Assembly (NCBI RefSeq): GCF_024623455.1
Contig: NZ_JANIPJ010000014.1
Coordinates: 62,001-126,000 of the forward strand
Length of the DNA stretch: 64,000 nucleotides
Direction of reading: 5' to 3'
Source of the DNA: Paenibacillus soyae
GTDB lineage: Bacteria; Bacillota; Bacilli; Paenibacillales; Paenibacillaceae
The position numbers and the translations under genes are program-made. Position 1 is the first letter of the stretch. Each line of letters starts with the position of its first letter. Under the pieces are notes generated by a model. That model searched no databases, was not told where the DNA came from, and saw only the letters and a program-made list of their open reading frames with translations. Below are positions 52,263-61,345 of the stretch, one piece after another.

Positions 52263-53021
52263 ATGTGGGAAAGAAAAGAACTAAAAAGCAATGCCAAATA
52301 TGTGCTGCGGACATCCTACTGGAAGGCTTTTCTGGTCAGCATCATACTTGGCATCGTAGGCGGAGGCGTCAGCTCGCCGAGCTTTAACTTTAACACCGGA
52401 TCATCCGGCTCCGGGTCAGGCGTCCAAGGCATGGAGCTTGATTGGGGAGTACTGGCCCCTATTCTCGCGTTGGCATTCGGCATTCTGTTAATTGTGATCC
52501 TCTGCTTTGTGGCATTCCGCATCTTCGTAGGCGCGCCGCTGGAAGTCGGCTCCATCAAGTATTTCAAACGTTCCTCCGAGCGTGAAGCGAACCTGAACCA
52601 TCTCGGCTACGCCTTTAACGGCAGCCGCTACATGGATATCGTGAAGGCCATGTTCTGGAGAGGACTTCTTAATTTCTTGTGGTATTTGTTGCTCATCATT
52701 CCCGGCATCGTCAAAGCCTACGCGTACTCCATGGTCCCTTACCTTCTGGCGGATAATCCGAACATAGGAACAAGACGCGCCGTGGACTTAAGCAACCAAA
52801 TGACGCGCGGCCACAAATTCCGAATGTTCGTGCTTGATCTGAGTTTTCTAGGTTGGATTCTGCTTGGCGTCCTCGCTTGCGGCATCGGCGTTCTGTTCGT
52901 CCTCCCTTATATTAATCAGACCAAAGCGGAGCTGTATATGGCCTTGCGCCATCAGGCGATCGCCAGCAACCTGACATCGGCGCAAGAGCTCCGTTTGACA
53001 CCGCCTCCTCCTATGTACTAA
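52263..53021 (+). CDS. DUF975 family membrane protein
   Basis: A 252-residue protein with DUF975 features: N-terminal 'KELKSNAKYVLRTSYWKAFL', Gly/Ser-rich first loop (SFNFNTGSSGSGSG), 'YMDIVKAMFWRGLLNFLWYL', 'GIVKAYAYSMVPYLLADNP' and 'TRGHKFRMFVLDLSFLGW', ending 'YINQTKAELYMALRHQ'. About five membrane segments. Function of the family is unknown. ATG 52263 has AAGGAG upstream. Monocistronic. Confidence 0.88.
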   Translation: MWERKELKSNAKYVLRTSYWKAFLVSIILGIVGGGVSSPSFNFNTGSSGSGSGVQGMELDWGVLAPILALAFGILLIVILCFVAFRIFVGAPLEVGSIKYFKRSSEREANLNHLGYAFNGSRYMDIVKAMFWRGLLNFLWYLLLIIPGIVKAYAYSMVPYLLADNPNIGTRRAVDLSNQMTRGHKFRMFVLDLSFLGWILLGVLACGIGVLFVLPYINQTKAELYMALRHQAIASNLTSAQELRLTPPPPMY

Positions 53022-53042
53022 TCGCGGCCCCAAACCAACAAA

Positions 53043-53087
53043 GTCTGCCTTGTCTCTTGAATATCAAGAGCCGGGCAGACTTTTTTT
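53043..53087. terminator. Terminator between convergent membrane-protein genes
   Basis: Stem GTCTGCC / GGCAGAC with an inner stem CTCTTG / CAAGAG, followed by a seven-T run on the plus strand. It overlaps the last codons of the convergent minus-strand gene, whose final residues (RKKSLPGS) are encoded by it. Confidence 0.85.
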
Positions 53088-53945
53088 ACGACCCGAAGCA
53101 TGGGGGCTTCCCTGCTTGAGACGCTTGCTCATTCTCGAAGCCACGAAATATGCCCCCAGAGGGAATAGCGTAAAGTAGATCGGATCCCACCAGGTATGAA
53201 TGCTCAAAAGCCCCGTCCATTGCAGGACAACCGTCACCCCGGAATAGAAAGCGGCGAGAAGCGCGTATTTCGGCCATGTCCGGCGCCACTTCAGCATCAG
53301 GATTCCTATTAGACACAGGGTACTTGCAACATAGTAGATCGCGGAGAAAGCCGTCGTTTCTCTCCCGGGTTCGGCGAACCATCCGGGATGATAGGAACGG
53401 TTCAGAAACAGCATGATCGGAATGATATGCAGCGTTCCCATAATAGGCGCGACCGATAAGAAGAGCAGCAAATGGTGAAGCCAGCCGGAGGCCGGTCGCA
53501 GCAGCCTTCTATAAACGATCAGGGAAATGGGAAAGTACACCAGTAGCCCAGTGGACGTATAGCCGGTTTTCCACCAATTGTGGGTATAGACGTGCGCGTT
53601 AAGAAACAGCCATTCCACGACAGCCAGCAGCGCGATAAAAACGAGAATCCACCGCCAGCGCAAACGAAACGCCCCTATAACAGTCGCCAACGTCGGCACG
53701 ATAAACATATTGGACGTCAAAGCCCCCATGTTGCTGTCGTAGAAAGCGTCGCTCGAGATAATCTTAGGGTAGTACCTGTACGCGTCCAAAAAAATATAAA
53801 TAACCGTTTCGATTAAATACGCGATCTGCGTCATCGTCATCAGCATCAGGAAAATCGTCGTTTTGTCTTTCTTGACCAGCATGACGATGAGAATAATGAC
53901 GCTTATAAGACTTAGGCCCAGAAACCAATACGTGTTGGCGCTCAT
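53064..53945 (-). CDS. Predicted polytopic membrane protein
   Basis: A 293-residue protein with about eight or nine membrane segments starting from the N-terminus (MSANTYWFLGLSLISVIILI). No family recognised; short polar loops and the basic C-terminal tail suggest an integral inner-membrane protein. ATG 53945 was chosen because GGAGGGAAGGC precedes it; the frame extends to 54023 without a site. It follows the Hsp90 operon by ~90 bases on the same strand and might belong to it. Confidence 0.75.
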   Translation of the reverse strand: MSANTYWFLGLSLISVIILIVMLVKKDKTTIFLMLMTMTQIAYLIETVIYIFLDAYRYYPKIISSDAFYDSNMGALTSNMFIVPTLATVIGAFRLRWRWILVFIALLAVVEWLFLNAHVYTHNWWKTGYTSTGLLVYFPISLIVYRRLLRPASGWLHHLLLFLSVAPIMGTLHIIPIMLFLNRSYHPGWFAEPGRETTAFSAIYYVASTLCLIGILMLKWRRTWPKYALLAAFYSGVTVVLQWTGLLSIHTWWDPIYFTLFPLGAYFVASRMSKRLKQGSPHASGRKKSLPGS

Positions 53946-54037
53946 GCCTTCCCTCCGGGAATGTAACGAATATTGGTATTCTGTCCCAAAAAATAATATT
54001 GCACACGATATTCGTAAAAACACATCTTCAGAGGAGG

Positions 54038-55093
54038 CTACTCCGGCCGATAGGCCTCGACAAGCCTTCTCGCATGCTTATCCTTGTCCTTCATATACTC
54101 ATCCATATACGAGTTGCCGTTGCGGCGATTGAACGCCTCCGCCAGTCCGGCGATTTCCCGGTCCAGCCACTCCAGCGTCACGTAATCCGATTCCGCCAGC
54201 TTCTTCCTCCGCTTCTTCTTGCCCCATTCCCGGAGAAACAGACGCACCGACAGCAAATAGTTGAATTTGTCCCATCCGACCTTGCTGGCCAGCCCGTACC
54301 GAATCGTGTCGTTGTAGATTTTCACGGCTTTCTTCATATCCGTTACGGCGTAATACTCAAGGAAGGTACCATGCTCCTCCAGAAACATCGGTCCCTTGAC
54401 ATCCCGGTCCGCTTTCTTCGCGATGACGGCGGCTTGTTCGCGTTCGCCCAGCTTCAGCAGCGGCACGATGACCTTGCTGTACGTATTCTGAGGAATGGAT
54501 TGACAGCTCATCTTGCCGTCGAGGATCGGCTTCAGCGTCTGCAAGCCCCTTTTCAAATGGTTAATTCGGAACAGGTAAGAGCCGAACAGGTTCTGCTCGC
54601 ATGCCCGACAGTCCGCCATGCCGTCTCGCGGCGCGGCCCGCCACAGCTTGTAGGCTTCCCTCGCTTTCTCCACCATCCCCTGGGACAGCATAAAATTAAC
54701 CTGCTGCTGGTAATAAGGCCGGAGGCTGTAGCCGTACTGCAGGCATTTTTGCCTAAAATCCTCGAATACCCGGCCGATGACCTCCAGACTGAACTCCGGC
54801 ATCCGCCAAATCTCGTTCAAAACCCATTTGTAGTGCCACATCAGACTGTGCTGGGAGAAATCGCCGGGCGAACGCTCGAACCTGGAGAGGCACCAAGCGA
54901 AAGCAACAAGCAATCTCTCCCTCGCTCCCGCTTCGACCGCGGCGGACATATACTGGATGCGGACTTGATAGGCATCCTCCTCCGTCAGCCAGCGATCCGC
55001 GATGCCGATCATCTCCTCCAGCACGAGCAGCTTCTGTCTTGCGTCGGACATCCCCCAGCTGCTTCGCCTCAGCTCGTCGAATCGCTGCTTCAT
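54038..55093 (-). CDS. Helical-repeat (TPR-like) partner of the Hsp90-family protein
   Basis: A 351-residue all-helical protein with helical-hairpin repeats of TPR-like spacing (e.g. 'MLSQGMVEKAREAYKLWRAA', 'LLKLGEREQAAVIAKKADRD') and one CxxC (DCRAC, ~residue 160). No enzyme motif is seen. Its ATG overlaps the stop codon of the Hsp90-family gene (ATGA), a strong sign that the products act together, possibly as a client adaptor. Lys/Arg-rich region near 295-305 (GKKKRRKKL). Confidence 0.65.
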   Translation of the reverse strand: MKQRFDELRRSSWGMSDARQKLLVLEEMIGIADRWLTEEDAYQVRIQYMSAAVEAGARERLLVAFAWCLSRFERSPGDFSQHSLMWHYKWVLNEIWRMPEFSLEVIGRVFEDFRQKCLQYGYSLRPYYQQQVNFMLSQGMVEKAREAYKLWRAAPRDGMADCRACEQNLFGSYLFRINHLKRGLQTLKPILDGKMSCQSIPQNTYSKVIVPLLKLGEREQAAVIAKKADRDVKGPMFLEEHGTFLEYYAVTDMKKAVKIYNDTIRYGLASKVGWDKFNYLLSVRLFLREWGKKKRRKKLAESDYVTLEWLDREIAGLAEAFNRRNGNSYMDEYMKDKDKHARRLVEAYRPE

Positions 55094-56868
55094 GACCTAA
55101 CCTCCGGTGCATCGAACCCCATATTCATAAAGCGCAGCAGAGAACGGTTCATCATCTCCAGCTCCTTGGCGCCGAGCACGTGATTGCCGAGCAGAAGCGC
55201 CTGCGTATAAAACAATTCGATGCTCGCTTTCTTCAGCTCCGCATCGCCCGATTCGATCGCCTTCCGAACCAGAGGGTTGTTGTAGTTATAGCACAGCCTG
55301 GCATGGGGCTTCTCGTACATGTCGTCCCGAATCGTCCTGACGACCTCCGCGAACAAGGCGTTCGCTTCGCGCTCGCTCTCCTCGGCCATCCGGAAGAAGT
55401 GCATATCCTGATTCGTGTTGTATAGAACGGGGATATCGGCAGGCTCGAACCACCGAATAAGCGAACGGCAATCGTATCCGCCAAGCAGCTCGTCCGACAA
55501 ATCCAGGAACGGTCTCGCTTCCCTCTGCTCGACGACGCTCAGCTCCTCGAACCGGCTCGCGAATTCCAGGCTGTTCAGAACCTGAACCGTAACCTGCTCC
55601 AGGACGGACGGCAGATTCCGCATAAGATCGAGATCGTGAACGTACCCGCCGTTGACTACCATTAGGTTCTGCGCTTTCGCCACTCGGGCCACCTGCCTGA
55701 ACTCGTCCAGCGTAGCCGCGACCAGGATGGACGAATGCTCGCGGACGATATCCGCCAGCTTCATCTCGCCGTAAGAGGTTTCGAACCGGAAGTGACGGAT
55801 GAAGAGCGCGTACAGCTCGTCATCCTCTACCGCCATCGTCTTCAGCGAAGCGTAATGGATCATGACGATCCTCTCGAACAATTCCGCATTGCTGTCCGCC
55901 AGCTCGATGAGGTACCTCTTGATACATTCCCCGAGCTCGTCGCGAACGGTATAGAACAGCTCGTTTTCCTGGAACGCTTCGCGGGAGGCCGTTGGGCGCA
56001 AGCTATCCGTGTTGATGATCGCGTTCACGAAGAACGCCCAAGGGGGCAGGATGTTCGTCATTTTGTCGGATAACAGCATGTTCTTGAGATAGACGCGATG
56101 CCGTTTCTCATCCTGCAGGCTTACGCCGTATGGAAGCACGTACGCGATGCCGCGCGCCCCTCCGAGCCGGGATTCAAGCGGGATAATATCGAGTGGCTTG
56201 GTGTAGACGGCTTCCTCTACGAATGCCATCGCCTCCTCCCCGGACATTCGCCAAGGCGGCGTCGGCACGGTCATGGTCTGCTCGTAGCCGTCTTCGATCA
56301 AGAGTATGGGAATCGGCAAATATTGTCCGTACTTCTCGATCAGTCCGCTTAAACGGTAATACTCGAAATACTCCTCGTAATCGGCCTTCGCCTTCAGGTA
56401 AACCGTTGTCCCGACGGATACCTCTCGCTCCAGCTTCTTGATCGTATAAGTGCCGTCGGGCTTGCCGCGCCATTCCAACGCTTGTCCGTCCTTCGCCGAA
56501 CGGGTAACCAGCGCAATTTCCTCGCTCACGACGAAGCAGGCAAGCAGCCCGACGCCGAACTGGCCGATATAATCATCCGCGGCATCCTGCTCCTCCCGCT
56601 TGGTCGAGCTTCCGATTCTGGCCAGAAATTGCTCGATCTCCTCTTCCGTCAAGCCGGAGCCGTTGTCGGTAATCGATATGGAATGCGACGAGAACACTTC
56701 GACTTTCACTTCCCCATCGAAGGCCTGCCCCAGCCTTTTTCGTGCCGTAATCGCGTCTACACCGTTCTGCAGCAGCTCCCGTACGAAGACGCCGGGATCG
56801 GAATAGAGGTGATTCGATAACAAATCAATAATGCCCTTCAGATTGACCTGGAAATTGAATGGTTGCAT
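55090..56868 (-). CDS. Hsp90-family (HtpG-like) chaperone
   Basis: A 592-residue GHKL ATPase. The Bergerat fold is intact: 'FVRELLQNGVDAI' (catalytic Glu and Mg-binding Asn), 'ITDNGSGLTEEEIEQF', 'LARIGSSTKRE' and 'YIGQFGVGLLACFVV'. The middle domain includes 'TSREAFQENELFYTVRDELG'. It differs from canonical HtpG in the lid and C-terminal part and is slightly shorter, matching the subgroup annotated simply as 'HSP90 family protein'. ATG 56868 follows AGGAGGTCGACT. Forms a coupled two-gene operon with the helical-repeat protein. Confidence 0.9.
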   Translation of the reverse strand: MQPFNFQVNLKGIIDLLSNHLYSDPGVFVRELLQNGVDAITARKRLGQAFDGEVKVEVFSSHSISITDNGSGLTEEEIEQFLARIGSSTKREEQDAADDYIGQFGVGLLACFVVSEEIALVTRSAKDGQALEWRGKPDGTYTIKKLEREVSVGTTVYLKAKADYEEYFEYYRLSGLIEKYGQYLPIPILLIEDGYEQTMTVPTPPWRMSGEEAMAFVEEAVYTKPLDIIPLESRLGGARGIAYVLPYGVSLQDEKRHRVYLKNMLLSDKMTNILPPWAFFVNAIINTDSLRPTASREAFQENELFYTVRDELGECIKRYLIELADSNAELFERIVMIHYASLKTMAVEDDELYALFIRHFRFETSYGEMKLADIVREHSSILVAATLDEFRQVARVAKAQNLMVVNGGYVHDLDLMRNLPSVLEQVTVQVLNSLEFASRFEELSVVEQREARPFLDLSDELLGGYDCRSLIRWFEPADIPVLYNTNQDMHFFRMAEESEREANALFAEVVRTIRDDMYEKPHARLCYNYNNPLVRKAIESGDAELKKASIELFYTQALLLGNHVLGAKELEMMNRSLLRFMNMGFDAPEVRS

Positions 56869-57007
56869 AGTCGACCTCCTGCAGCTTGTTTCGCGAAGAC
56901 TCTCTTGAATGGATTGTACTCATTTTCCATTCCATACAAATTTAACTGTATCATGTCTGTTCAAGCGTGCATAGAACCTGCTTCCCCCTCATTCGGAATG
57001 ACGCTGC

Positions 57008-57049
57008 CAAAAAAAAAGAGCCTGCCCCGCAAATGCGGAGCAAGCTCTT
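57008..57049 (-). terminator. Terminator of the DrrAB-like exporter operon
   Basis: Stem AAGAGC-TGC-CCGC / GCGG-GCA-GCTCTT (57017-57049, minor mismatches) followed by a nine-T run on the minus strand. Confidence 0.9.
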
Positions 57050-57079
57050 CCAGTTGTTACGACTCAGCGGCTCGTCGGC

Positions 57080-57913
57080 TTAGCGGTTCAGCCTTCGATA
57101 ACGACGTACAGCCAGCGGAAAGAAAATGGCCAGCAGCACGATCGGCCAAGCTACCGCTAGCAGCATGGCACTTTGCGAAATCCACGTATCGCCCTGGGCA
57201 CCCGGGTTCATGAACAGCTCTCTCGTTGCGGTGGCCGTCGACGATAGCGGGTTGAAGGATGCGATCGCTCCGAGCCATGCCGGCATCGTCGACGTATCCA
57301 CGAACACGTTCGAGAGGAAGCCGATCGGCCATACCAGAATTTGAAGCGCGGATACGGCTTGCGCGTTGCGGGCGCTTAATCCGATGAAGATGCCCACCCA
57401 CAGCAAAGCGAATCGAAGCAGCAGAAGCAGACCCACCGCTAGCAGCGCATGCTCCCATGCTCCGTTCCACCTCCAGCCCAGCAGGAGCCCCGTTACCATC
57501 AACACGGCTAGCGCCAGCACGGAATTCAGCATATCCACCATGCAGCGCCCAAGAACGACGGAGGATGCATGGATCGGCAGTGAACGGAAGCGGTCCGTCA
57601 CGCCTTTGGACGCGTCGGTCGTAATCGCCAGCACCGTGCTCTCCACGCCGAAGAACATGGTCATCGCGAACATGCCCGGCATCAAAAAATCGAAATAAGA
57701 GCCCCCGCCCGGCACGGACATCGCGCCGCCGAATAGAAAGCCGAACATGAGCACCATGAGAACGGGGAACAACAATCCGATTATAATCCCCCATGGGTTG
57801 CCGATCCAATGCAGCAGCTCCCGCTTGGTCAGCACCCATACGTCTACGAGCGCGAATCGGAAACGAGAAGCTCTTGGGGGAGTAGCGGTTAGCCCTTTAG
57901 CTTGCGTTGTCAT
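57080..57913 (-). CDS. ABC-2 type permease (DrrB-like)
   Basis: A 277-residue permease with about six membrane segments: 'LLFPVLMVLMFGFLFGGAM' near the N-terminus, 'VLALAVLMVTGLLLGW', 'LWVGIFIGLSARN' and a C-terminal helix before RRYRRLNR. 'GVTDRFRSLPIHASSVVLGR' is the connecting segment typical of DrrB/ABC2_membrane proteins. Its ATG overlaps the stop of the ATPase gene. Together they would form a drug or lipid exporter. Confidence 0.9.
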   Translation of the reverse strand: MTTQAKGLTATPPRASRFRFALVDVWVLTKRELLHWIGNPWGIIIGLLFPVLMVLMFGFLFGGAMSVPGGGSYFDFLMPGMFAMTMFFGVESTVLAITTDASKGVTDRFRSLPIHASSVVLGRCMVDMLNSVLALAVLMVTGLLLGWRWNGAWEHALLAVGLLLLLRFALLWVGIFIGLSARNAQAVSALQILVWPIGFLSNVFVDTSTMPAWLGAIASFNPLSSTATATRELFMNPGAQGDTWISQSAMLLAVAWPIVLLAIFFPLAVRRYRRLNR

Positions 57914-58896
57914 GCTTGCGTAGCCTCCTTCGTGTCGCGATAATCCGACCGGGTCGTGTAATGGATGAATACTTCATCTAATGTAGGACGGCGAAGCACC
58001 ATATCCAGCGGCTCCAGGCCGGAGGCCGCGAACGCGGACGCCGCCCGCAGCAGCGAGCCCGTGCGGTCGCTGACGGGCACGCTTATTCGGTTGTTCGCCT
58101 CGTCGACGGAGAACCCTCCGTCGCCAAGTTCGCGCAGGATCGCCGCCGCGCTGGAAGCATCCTCTTGTGTTAACAGCGTAATGTCGAGCCTGTCTCCGCC
58201 GAATGAAGATTTCAGGCTGTCGGGCGTCCCTTCTTGAATGATCCGCCCGTCCTTCAGAATCGAGATGCGGTCCGCCAGCTGGTCCGCTTCCTCCAAGTAT
58301 TGCGTCGTCAGAAGCACGGTCGTGCCTGCTTCCTTCAATGATTGAATGGCTTGCCAGACCTCCTGCCGCGCCAGAGGATCAAGCCCCGTCGTCGGTTCGT
58401 CCACGAACAGCACCTCCGGAGACACGATCAAGCTTGCCGCAAGGTCAAGGCGCCGCCTCATCCCGCCCGAATACTTCGCGACCTGCTGGCTCCCCGCTTC
58501 GGTTAATCCGAATTGGCCCAGCAGCTGCTCCGCGCGAAGCCTAGCTTGCTTAAGCGGCAGCCGGTACAGCCTCCCGAACATTTCGAGATTTTGCCAGCCT
58601 GTCAGCTGTTCGTCCACCGCTGCATACTGCCCAACCAGCCCGATCCGTTCACGCACGCGATGTCCCTCCGCGGTTACGTCATAACCCGCCACGCTGGCCT
58701 CCCCTTCATCCAGCCTGAGCAAAGTCGAAAAGATCTTCACCGCCGTCGTCTTCCCCGCTCCGTTCGGTCCAAGCAGCCCGTGAATCGTGCCTCTCGGAAC
58801 CTCCATCGTCAGGCCGTTCAGTCCAGGCCCATCCGTGGATTTGCCGTAGTTCTTTTTCACCCGGTACGCTCGAATCGCGAAATCGCTCGCACTCAT
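57910..58896 (-). CDS. ABC transporter ATP-binding protein (DrrA-like)
   Basis: A 328-residue ATPase: Walker A 'LLGPNGAGKTTAVKIF', Q-loop 'GLVGQYAAVDEQLTGWQN', signature 'KYSGGMRRRLDLAASL', Walker B 'EVLFVDEPTTGLDP', H-loop 'VLLTTQYLEEAD', followed by a ~90-residue C-terminal domain ('LEPLDMVLRRPTLDEVFIHY') typical of daunorubicin-resistance-type exporters. ATG 58896 has AAAGGAGG ten bases upstream. First gene of the operon, under a TetR-type operator. Confidence 0.93.
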   Translation of the reverse strand: MSASDFAIRAYRVKKNYGKSTDGPGLNGLTMEVPRGTIHGLLGPNGAGKTTAVKIFSTLLRLDEGEASVAGYDVTAEGHRVRERIGLVGQYAAVDEQLTGWQNLEMFGRLYRLPLKQARLRAEQLLGQFGLTEAGSQQVAKYSGGMRRRLDLAASLIVSPEVLFVDEPTTGLDPLARQEVWQAIQSLKEAGTTVLLTTQYLEEADQLADRISILKDGRIIQEGTPDSLKSSFGGDRLDITLLTQEDASSAAAILRELGDGGFSVDEANNRISVPVSDRTGSLLRAASAFAASGLEPLDMVLRRPTLDEVFIHYTTRSDYRDTKEATQA

Positions 58897-58974
58897 TCCG
58901 CTTCGTCCTCCTTTACGTTAGACACCTTTCGTTGCACGCGGCGATCCGCCTTTTGAGCGGCAATAGCCATTTCG

Positions 58975-59018
58975 TACAATGTATCGTACAGTGTACCATT
59001 TGGGTAAAAACGTGTCAA
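58975..59018 (-). promoter_or_regulatory. Promoter and TetR-type operator of the DrrAB-like operon
   Basis: On the minus strand -35 TTGACA (59018-59013) and -10 TACACT (58995-58990), 17 bp apart, near consensus. The 21-bp near-palindrome at 58975-58995 (pattern TACAnTGTA-nnn-TACAnTGTA) covers the -10 and the expected transcription start, so a bound repressor would block RNA polymerase. The divergent TetR-family gene is the obvious source. Confidence 0.8.
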
Positions 59019-59114
59019 TCTTCGAAATTCGCGTTGCGAATCCACTTTCGTCTCGCGCCGCCTAATATGATAGAATAAGGACACTACTTATTCGGATTGG
59101 AGCTTACCTTTATC

Positions 59115-59870
59115 ATGAGCAATTCCAAATCAGGCAACGATTACGCCCGTACCCTTGGTCTCTTGTGGGGATCCCACAACGCGCCCGGGCGGCGCGGCCT
59201 TACCATACAGAAGATCGTCGACGCCGGAATCGAACTGGCCGACGCGCACGGCATCGAGCAATTGTCCATGCGAAAGGTCGCAGAACGACTGGAAGTCGGC
59301 GCCATGACGCTCTATACTTATGTGCCGGGTAAGTCCGAGCTGCTGGACCTGATGCTGAACGCCACGCAAGCGGGCCTCTACCCCTCCGAGGACATCCGGG
59401 CCGCGTGCGGCGGAGACTGGAAGGAAGCGATCCGCTATATCGCGAAGACGAACTGGGACATGTACATGAAGCATCCATGGATTACGGAGCTGTCCGGGAG
59501 AAGGCCGGTGCTCGGCCCTCATATTGTGCTGAAATACGAGCTCGAGCTGCGCGCGCTGGACGGCATCGGGCTTACCGATATCGAGATGGATTCCACCCTC
59601 TCGCTGATTCTCATGCATGTCGAAAGCTGTGCCCGGATGCTGAAAAGCATGAAGGTGACAGCCGACTCGTCGGGCATAGACGATAACGAGTGGTGGCTGG
59701 AGTTTTCGCCGGCCCTTGATAAATTAACCGACTGGAGCCGCTTTCCCGTCTCCTCCCGCGTTGGCGAAGCGTCCAGCATCTTCTACCAAAGCTACTTCGG
59801 ACCGGAGCATGCTTATCAGTTTGGTCTGGAGAGAATCATCGCGGGGACTGCCGCTTTGATGGAGCGCTGA
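59115..59870 (+). CDS. TetR-family transcriptional regulator
   Basis: A 251-residue repressor. Helix-turn-helix: 'IQKIVDAGIELADAHGIEQL' then 'SMRKVAERLEVGAMTLYTYV' ending 'PGKSELLDLML'. The C-terminal ligand domain resembles the TetR_C_1 type (drug-binding repressors): 'HPWITELSGRRPVLGPHIV'. ATG 59115 was chosen (GGAG eleven bases upstream); an in-frame TTG at 59097 has no site. Divergent from the DrrAB-like exporter operon, which it probably represses until an exported compound binds. Confidence 0.9.
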   Translation: MSNSKSGNDYARTLGLLWGSHNAPGRRGLTIQKIVDAGIELADAHGIEQLSMRKVAERLEVGAMTLYTYVPGKSELLDLMLNATQAGLYPSEDIRAACGGDWKEAIRYIAKTNWDMYMKHPWITELSGRRPVLGPHIVLKYELELRALDGIGLTDIEMDSTLSLILMHVESCARMLKSMKVTADSSGIDDNEWWLEFSPALDKLTDWSRFPVSSRVGEASSIFYQSYFGPEHAYQFGLERIIAGTAALMER

Positions 59871-59908
59871 ATGAGACGATTGTCATGGATAACGATGCTA
59901 TCCAAACC

Positions 59909-59951
59909 AAAAGGCCTGATCTCCTCTCTGATGGGGAATCAGGCCTTCCTT
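59909..59951 (+). terminator. Terminator of the TetR gene
   Basis: Perfect 10-bp stem AAGGCCTGAT / ATCAGGCCTT (59911-59920, 59938-59947) followed by CCTTTAT. Confidence 0.8.
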
Positions 59952-60068
59952 TATACTTAACTGACGATATCGTTAATAACATAAATATTTAATGATAGAC
60001 AATAGCGGAACTTGTCTGATACTATCGAACTATTATTTATCACATTTTTTGTAAGGAGGTTCGCGATA

Positions 60069-61238
60069 GTGAGATCAAAAAAATGGATGGGCGCGGCGCT
60101 GGTTGCCTTATTGCTCGCATCCGGAGCCGCCCTTCCCGTACCGGGCGTCGAAGCCAAAACGTCGGCGGATTTCACCGACTTGAAGGATCTCGACGAGGCG
60201 ACGAAAGCCAAGTTCGATGCCCTTATCTCCGCCGGTATATTCGACGGAGTAAGCGAAGGCGAGTTTGGGTTGGAAGAAGAAATGAATCGCGCCCAATTCG
60301 CCAAAGTAGCTGCTCTCATTTTCAACCTGAAAGTCGATCAGAACGTCAAAACTTCCAGTTTCTCCGACGTCAAATCGGATGACGCTGCGAACGGTTATGC
60401 TCTGCCTTACATTGAGGCTATCAAAAAGGCGGGCATTACGGACGGAATGGGCGACGGCAAATTCAACCCTGCCGGCGACGTCTCGAAAGAGCAGCTCGCC
60501 GCCTTCCTCGTGAAAGGTCTCGGGATGAAGAATGAAGCCGAGAAAACACCGGGCGTAAAAGATGAGACCGTTTCGGATTGGGCAAAAAACTACGTTGCAT
60601 TGGCAATCGAGAAAAAATTGATGGCAAACGGCGAGGACGGAACCTTCGGCGGTCAAGAAACAGCCACAAGGGAACTGCTTGTCATAGGCTCCTATGAAGC
60701 GAAAGAAACGTACGAGGAGATCAAAGCGGCGGAATCGCCTACCCCGACTCCTACACCAACACCTACTCCGACGCCGATTTATGTGCCGCCGGTGTCTACT
60801 GTTCCGACAATTACAGGCGATGTGATTGATAAAGGCGATGTTGCGGGCTCGACGATCATTACGTACACGCCTTCGCCAAACAATCACCTTCTGTACGTCG
60901 TGCAAGACACGGCATTCGTTACTCCTTATGTCAATACTTACTCCCCTAGTAATGCACAGCCTTATAACGAGGAAGGCTACCTTACTGGACTGGTTGTTGG
61001 TCAACATATTGGTCTGTATGAGGTGAGCAGTTCCAACATAATCGTGAAGTTCGTGGATGTTACGGTAACGGACTCGGATATTGCATCTTCTGAGGTAGAG
61101 CCGGAGCTGCCAGCGGAAGAACCAGAACAACCTGGGGGATCGGACGATCCTGAGGGATCAGACGTACCCGAGGGGTCAGACGTACCTGAGGGATCAGACG
61201 AATCTCAGGGGTCAGACGAACCTGAGGTGCAACCATAA
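60069..61238 (+). CDS. Secreted SLH-domain protein with acidic C-terminal repeats
   Basis: A 389-residue exported protein. The start is GTG 60069, nine bases after AAGGAGG; the frame upstream lacks a site. Signal peptide 'KKWMGAALVALLLASGAALP' ending near VEA, then three SLH repeats (~40-215), a (Thr-Pro)6 linker, a ~100-residue beta-rich domain ('STIITYTPSPNNHLLYVVQD') and a tail of five GSD-xx-PEG-type hexapeptides encoded by an 18-bp tandem repeat (61138-61229). The protein would be held on the cell wall with the small domain outside. Confidence 0.85.
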   Translation: MRSKKWMGAALVALLLASGAALPVPGVEAKTSADFTDLKDLDEATKAKFDALISAGIFDGVSEGEFGLEEEMNRAQFAKVAALIFNLKVDQNVKTSSFSDVKSDDAANGYALPYIEAIKKAGITDGMGDGKFNPAGDVSKEQLAAFLVKGLGMKNEAEKTPGVKDETVSDWAKNYVALAIEKKLMANGEDGTFGGQETATRELLVIGSYEAKETYEEIKAAESPTPTPTPTPTPTPIYVPPVSTVPTITGDVIDKGDVAGSTIITYTPSPNNHLLYVVQDTAFVTPYVNTYSPSNAQPYNEEGYLTGLVVGQHIGLYEVSSSNIIVKFVDVTVTDSDIASSEVEPELPAEEPEQPGGSDDPEGSDVPEGSDVPEGSDESQGSDEPEVQP

Positions 61239-61280
61239 CAGCAAAATGAAATTATAAAAACCAACGGTCATGAAGCACAT

Positions 61281-61325
61281 GCCGCTTTGATACGAAATCG
61301 TATCGAAGCGGCTTTTCTATTTTTC
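61281..61325 (+). terminator. Terminator of the SLH-domain gene
   Basis: A near-perfect 15-bp stem (61281-61295 with 61298-61312) and TTTTCTATTTTT. Confidence 0.92.
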
Positions 61326-61345
61326 GAGGAAATGAGGGTGGGAGT

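Noticed and set aside
58897..59084. Small frame (63 codons, or 25 from an inner ATG at 58970) before the DrrA-like gene
   Set aside because: It spans the promoter and operator; the inner ATG has no ribosome binding site. It is most likely untranslated leader.
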